Positions 59,943 through 64,000 of a DNA stretch of 64,000 nucleotides are shown piece by piece (the stretch's first letter is position 1; each line of letters opens with the position of its first letter). Source of the DNA: Trametes villosa (lineage: Eukaryota > Basidiomycota > Agaricomycetes > Polyporales > Polyporaceae); NCBI GenBank assembly GCA_002964805.2, contig PUDQ02000006.1:1-64000 (forward strand), in the 5' to 3' direction. Below the pieces are notes generated by a model. The model was not told where the DNA came from, did no database searches, and was given only the letters and a program-made list of their open reading frames with translations. A program made the translations under genes and the position numbers.

Positions 59943-61196
59943 TCAGGCACCTGAATTCCATATGAGCACTGGCGTAATACTAACGGAATCATACGGACAC
60001 TCACGAGATGCCCATCCCAGCGCATGATATGCCTCGCGAGCGGCTTCCTCCTTGGCGAGTTGCTTGCTCATACCCGTACCAATGCCCTTTTCGATCCCGT
60101 TGACTGTAAGACGGATTGTTAGCACGCACTAGCAGATCAGCCCACAAAGTCAGAACTCACCGACACACAATATGGTCCAATGCCCGGCGTGAGCAGGTCC
60201 CGAGAATGTCGCCGGGTATTGCACCGCGAGACGACGTTGCTGCGCCATCTGGTTGAAGAGCGGGAGGAATGCAGAGTGCGGTTGCGCGGGGTTGAGGAAG
60301 TTCTGCATCATAGGGAGAGAAGGGGGTGCGCTCGCGGGTGGTGGCGGGGACGGAGGGGCCTGCTGCTGATCGTACACAGAAGGCTGAGGAGCCTGCGGCC
60401 AGTAGTCTAGCTGAGGCTGAACAAGATCCGCGCCCATCCCCATGCTGGGCTCTACCTTGACTCGCTTGTACTCGGGTTCCGAGGCAAGAACCGGTTGAGT
60501 CCTTGATGGGGCCTGGGGATCAACAAGGAGTCCGATCCAGTCCCGGACAGCCTTGTAGCCTGCCCCGACGAACACCGCGCCGACGTACGAGTTAAAGAGG
60601 ACGCGAGTTTCCTGCATTAGATCAGGGACAAGACAGTAGGGGCCATGCATGGAACACAGACATACCTCTGGGCTGCTTAGGTCGACTTCCGAGGTATGGC
60701 GCACCTTCTCCCTCCACCGGTAGCCGCAAACCCAGTTTTCTACAAACTGCTGCAGCTGCGTATCAGCCTGTTTGTGTATTCCGTGAGCATGTAGGGGCGA
60801 TCCCAAACCAGTAGCGATACGCACCTCTAGCTCGTCCGCCTTCAGCATAGGCCACTTGTTGAACAACACATCGGTGTACGCCGCTTCTAGAACCTTGCCA
60901 CCCAACACCTGAAGCTGCCGCTGCCCATCGTCATAAGGAGAGTCGCTGAGAGCAGTACCAGAGTTCTTTTTTGTACAATGTACAAAGACTTGGAGCATCG
61001 CTTCACCGTCGATTGTGGGAGCAGGGGGGAGATCAGAATCCACCGAGGGTGAAGCTGAACGAGAACATTTCGGGGTGGGGGAGGGGCTGTGAGGTTTTGC
61101 TGGTGCGGAAGGAGAGGTACACCACGCTAGAAGGGATGTTAGAAAGCGGGTTGCAGAGTGATCGCTCGCCGCTCCCGGGTTCATCGTGGCAAGCAT
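59943..61196 (-). CDS. RNase III-like protein with dsRNA-binding domain, copy 2
   Basis: This is a second, identical-looking copy of the gene at 48569-49822, with all five exons and the same altered RNase III signature. Exons by offset: 61196-60825, 60767-60666, 60611-60161, 60103-60005 and 59950-59943. Its upstream flank differs from copy 1 beyond 61297, so about 100 bp of promoter-side sequence is shared and the rest is not. The two copies could therefore differ in expression. Nothing in the sequence says which one is ancestral. Confidence 0.8.
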
Positions 61197-61297
61197 AGGA
61201 GAGTTGAGAGAACAACGTTTCAGCGCTTTCGGGCGCGGGCAACGCCCGGCTGGCGCGTCCCTGAAAATGGAAATGTAGATTCTGGTGTTCGAGAATC

Positions 61298-61595
61298 GAA
61301 TGAACTGAAGGCGTGCACGGGAGGTACCATAACATCACACTATCTAGAGACACCGTATCATACTGCAAGCTGGACACCCTTGGATTGGTACTAAGCAGGA
61401 GCTGCAGGGCGCAGACCCGGGGTATCTGTAAGAATGGTCGGCTGCGCCTGCTCAGGAGAGGGGCGAGCAGCTCCACTAACAGTTGTAGGTACAGACGAGG
61501 ATACGCGCAGATACAACCTCATCCCCATTGGAGGTCCTCGCCGACGAGTCCACCGAGTCCACCGACGGTCACCGGTCACCCCTGACTTCCGGCCG
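61298..61595. other. Unique DNA between repeat copy 2 and inverted fragment
   Basis: Nothing recognised. CGAGTCCACCGAGTCCACCGA at about 61547 is a short direct repeat. Confidence 0.4.
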
Positions 61596-62001
61596 CTTCC
61601 GTCCTCGAGATCTGGTCCGGGCGCGCTCCGCAGGCCGCGGGTCATCTCCCGCGAGCACGGCGCACCGGAGCAGCAACGCATTTCGCCGTCCGTCGGGCTT
61701 GTGCCATGGTCAGCCGAAGATGGTTGATGGCGCCTCGTCGTCCCGGGGAGCCCTTGGACGTCGGAACGTATTCCGCCACGCCGCCGCCGAGCATCATACG
61801 GAACTCGGTGCCATCCCCTGAAGGGTCTTATCGACGACCTTCGCGGACGCTCTTCACGGCCTCCGCGTACGCTATGCTGCCGATGCTGCAAGACTGAAAC
61901 TCCACCTCGTTGCAGGCGTGAGTGTGCCAGTCTGGCGGCCGAACACGAACTCGATCTGCCTGAGCTCCTCGGCGGTGTACCGTCTTTGCCTTGTACATGT
62001 C
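61596..62001 (-). repeat. Inverted third copy of part of the ATPase relic
   Basis: The minus strand repeats sequence of about 46713-47139, including EELRQIEFVFGRQTGTLT and the following frames. It differs at both ends: a shorter stretch before the EELRQ block, GGCGAAATG for GGCAAAATG near 61684, and a different 3' edge. It is older than the two direct copies. It shares the lost catalytic Asp. Confidence 0.8.
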
Positions 62002-63287
62002 GTTCCACGACGACGAGGAGAGCGGCCAGAGCGTGCTCTCACGTCAGATATCGTTGGCGTTCCTCGCAGGTGGCCAGCTGTTCGCACCCCAGCCACACGC
62101 ATGTGCCCGGAACTCGGAGGTCGTGCACTGCAGACAAGGCGGAAGTCAGTGTACAACATCGGAGAACAGTCCGCGCTGCAGCGACGTACCGTGTGCGCCG
62201 ACACTGCACGACGCGAGGGCGGCATCGGCGTCGTCCCCGCAGCGCAGCGGGAGGGGCGCTCCGATCGGGGTGCGCGTGCGACGAGGAGGCCGGACGAGCG
62301 TGGGTCATGTTCATGCCCTGTTCGCGACATATTGGAACGGGGCAGGGCACGATACCGCATCGCCGGGGAAGTCTCTCCAGCACCGATGCAGGCCGGGAAT
62401 GCTAGCGGCGAACGAGAATTTCCATGTTTTTGCCGAGCGTGGCAGGCGCCCATGAGATGGTGGAGAACGGTCAGAATTCGACCTCCTCCAATTTGCACGA
62501 AACTCACAGGGCGACTCATTCGCCGGGGCTCTCGTTTCTCGCAGGGTAAGCCGGGGTCGGTCGGGGAGATTTTCAAACGTGCCCCAACGGGAGCCAACGC
62601 AGCGGGACGTGGTAAAGTAGCGTTGCGTGTATGAAATAGTTGATCGGTAGCTTGAGGAGGTGGCACCACTTGAAAGACGTCAAACATGGACCTGCTCCGC
62701 ACGAAACTCACCATGTACTACGCGGTGCGCCCAAGCGCTGGGTGACTTTGCGGAGGACGGGAACTTCATTGCGTGCGTCCGGCCTGCAGTCGCCTCGCAC
62801 CTCGGGTGCTGTCCGGAACGTGTTTGCTTGTTTAGGCTGCTTTCAGCAGCCAGTGAGAGCGCTCGGCGGGTACTGTGGCCCCCTGGTGCGTAAGTTATTG
62901 CAGGAGGGTGAGCCTGACCAGGCACCTTCCTTTTTTGGACGCGATGATAACACCGGCGCTTGTCACAATCTGTTAGATAACGGCGCGCCCCAAGCGCCCT
63001 CCTGCCTTATCGAGCTCGCTCCCCGCCCTCCCGCTCGTCGAACGCGCCGCCGCCGCCCGCCGCCGTCGTGCTCGCGCGCGTGCCCGCGGTCGCTAGGATC
63101 ACATATGCCTCTATCTATTACTAATTCGCTGCGATTAACACTGTACTAGCCTGACATTATGCAACCCTTTTATACTGTCGGAGGTCGGCTGTGAAGCTAA
63201 GTACTGTTGAGCACTCCGAGCAGCCTGGCTCGGAAGTCGGACTACGCCACAAGATCAAAAAATGAAACTCCGTAAGCATGCTCGAAG
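62002..63287. other. Unresolved DNA, possible gene debris
   Basis: Plus-strand frames such as GHVHALFATYWNGAGHDTA (about 62300-62360) and LGDFAEDGNFIACVRPAVAS (about 62739-62800) are suggestive, but none extends into a gene. A CCGCCG/CCCGCC-rich patch lies at 63020-63080. Confidence 0.3.
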
Positions 63288-64000
63288 ATGACTCACACAA
63301 CGTCTACCTCGCATTCAACCACAATGTCTAACCGGAAACCAAGAAAACCCGGTCGAGGGTCGAAGCCGCCGGCTGCTCGAGGAGTCAAGTTCATCAATCT
63401 CTCTGCAGAGGAGGCTCGGGGCGACACTGTACCTCTCACTGCCACTCAGAAAGCGAGTCAGGTGTACCTCAGCAAGCTATACCAGTCGCAGAAGCAGCAT
63501 GATGAGCTCCGGAAGCTGTATGAAGAAAAGAAGACCACAGACCAGTCCTATGAGCTGAAGGATGAAGAGGCCCAGATAGCAGCAGCATCCTGGCTGGCCG
63601 CCGCCGGGCTGGAGCTCGATGCACGGAAGGGGTTAGGGAATAGATGGACCATCTGGTGGACGCAGGGGAGTGGGGAGAGGAGCGGCGAGGAGGTCATCCG
63701 TAAGCTATTCCAATGGTGCGTGCACTCGATCCAAGCCTGCAGAATATTAGGTTAAATCAGGGTTGAATAGCGACTGCGGCTACTCACACGAGTCCCGGAA
63801 TACCAAAAGCAGAAAGAACCCGGTCGACTTCACCGGTTGCCTAGCACACGGCGAGGTCATGTATCAAAAGCACACGGGGAAAGTGCTGCTGATCCGCGGC
63901 TACTTCGAGCACAACCAGCCCTGCAGGGACGCGTTCCTGGCTCGGATTCCGCCGATCCCCCTTCACCCCTCTGTCTTCGAAGTCGCTCTCAGGCAGCTCC
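63288..64000 (+). CDS. 5' part of an element-like gene (runs off right edge)
   Basis: Exon 1 starts at 63288 (or at the inner ATG of MSNRKPRKPGRGSKPPAARG, 63324) and runs to a GTGCGT donor near 63717. It encodes a Lys-rich N-terminus and a charged helix (SQKQHDELRKLYEEKKTTDQ). The next exon begins near 63767 with CGYSHESRNTKSRKNPVDFT, then GCLAHGEVMYQKHTGKVLLI, RGYFEHNQPC and PPIPLHPSVFEVALRQL up to the window edge. The CGYSHES...DFTGCLAHGE...RGYFEHN pattern resembles N-terminal regions of Agaricomycete transposase-like proteins, possibly MULE-type. This is from memory and weak. The reading frame is intact as far as it can be seen. Confidence 0.45.

Larger units (their letters stand above)
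56082..61297 (+). repeat. 5.2-kb direct repeat, copy 2
   Basis: Direct copy of 44708-49923, same orientation, 6.16 kb of unique sequence apart. The near-identity points to a very recent duplication or to an assembly artefact. Confidence 0.95.

Noticed and set aside
61872..62714. 280-codon minus-strand open frame
   Set aside because: Only its last part carries the ATPase relic (in a broken frame); the remainder is a chance extension.
63160..63250. GTGAAGCTAAG stretch reminiscent of the 5S rRNA internal promoter
   Set aside because: The surrounding sequence does not match 5S rRNA and does not pair as helices I-V require.
1..64000. CRISPR array, bacterial operon, riboswitch or ribosome-binding sites
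   Set aside because: No regularly spaced repeats, and the gene structure is eukaryotic with spliceosomal introns.

Overview
The window looks like nuclear DNA of a filamentous basidiomycete, most likely an Agaricomycete and possibly a polypore. Genes are intron-rich. The introns are about 40-85 bp, with GTRNGT donors, CTRAC-like branch sites and YAG acceptors, and splicing them restores long reading frames. Several protein families are typical of that group: F-box/leucine-rich proteins, a KDZ transposase, an integrase-core protein and an allantoate-permease-type MFS transporter. No rRNA, convincing tRNA, CRISPR array or bacterial-style operon was seen. Gene models were built by hand from frame continuity and splice signals, without any search.

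Layout. 1-2.6 kb: two tandem F-box genes on the minus strand, one cut by the window edge. 3.1-4.25 kb: a decayed copy of the U5 snRNP gene DIB1. 4.3-15 kb: mostly unreadable GC-rich DNA with gene debris, including a DUF2470-like pseudogene at 7.65-8.0 kb, plus one intact small gene (8337-8955, minus). 15.4-17.2 kb: an intact four-exon integrase-core gene. 18.8-19.3 kb: a paralogue of the 8.3-kb gene, with the same three-exon plan and a CPxC motif. 20.2-21.5 kb: a lineage-specific acidic protein. 21.7-22.3 kb: a small cysteine-rich protein (minus). 23.1-25.7 kb: a 16-exon MFS transporter. 27.8-28.8 kb: a proline-rich repeat protein. 29.6-31.6 kb: an unrecognised nine-exon gene. 33-40 kb: a large decayed copy of the HECT E3 ligase gene TOM1/HUWE1, with one part duplicated and its order changed. 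41.7-43.5 kb: a third F-box-like gene.

The right third is dominated by a 5,216-bp direct repeat (44708-49923 and 56082-61297). I noticed only one base difference between the copies. Each copy carries a dead P4-type ATPase (flippase) fragment and an apparently intact RNase III-like/dsRNA-binding gene. Between the copies lie the 3' half of a KDZ transposase, cut exactly at the repeat edge, and two intact genes in line with it. A third, inverted piece of the same ATPase relic lies at about 61.6-62.0 kb. The window ends in a gene that runs off the right edge.

Overall this is an accessory region, rich in transposon-related genes and in broken copies of conserved housekeeping genes. Those relics keep their introns, so they arose by DNA duplication rather than reverse transcription. 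The intact genes belong mainly to fast-evolving or element-associated families.
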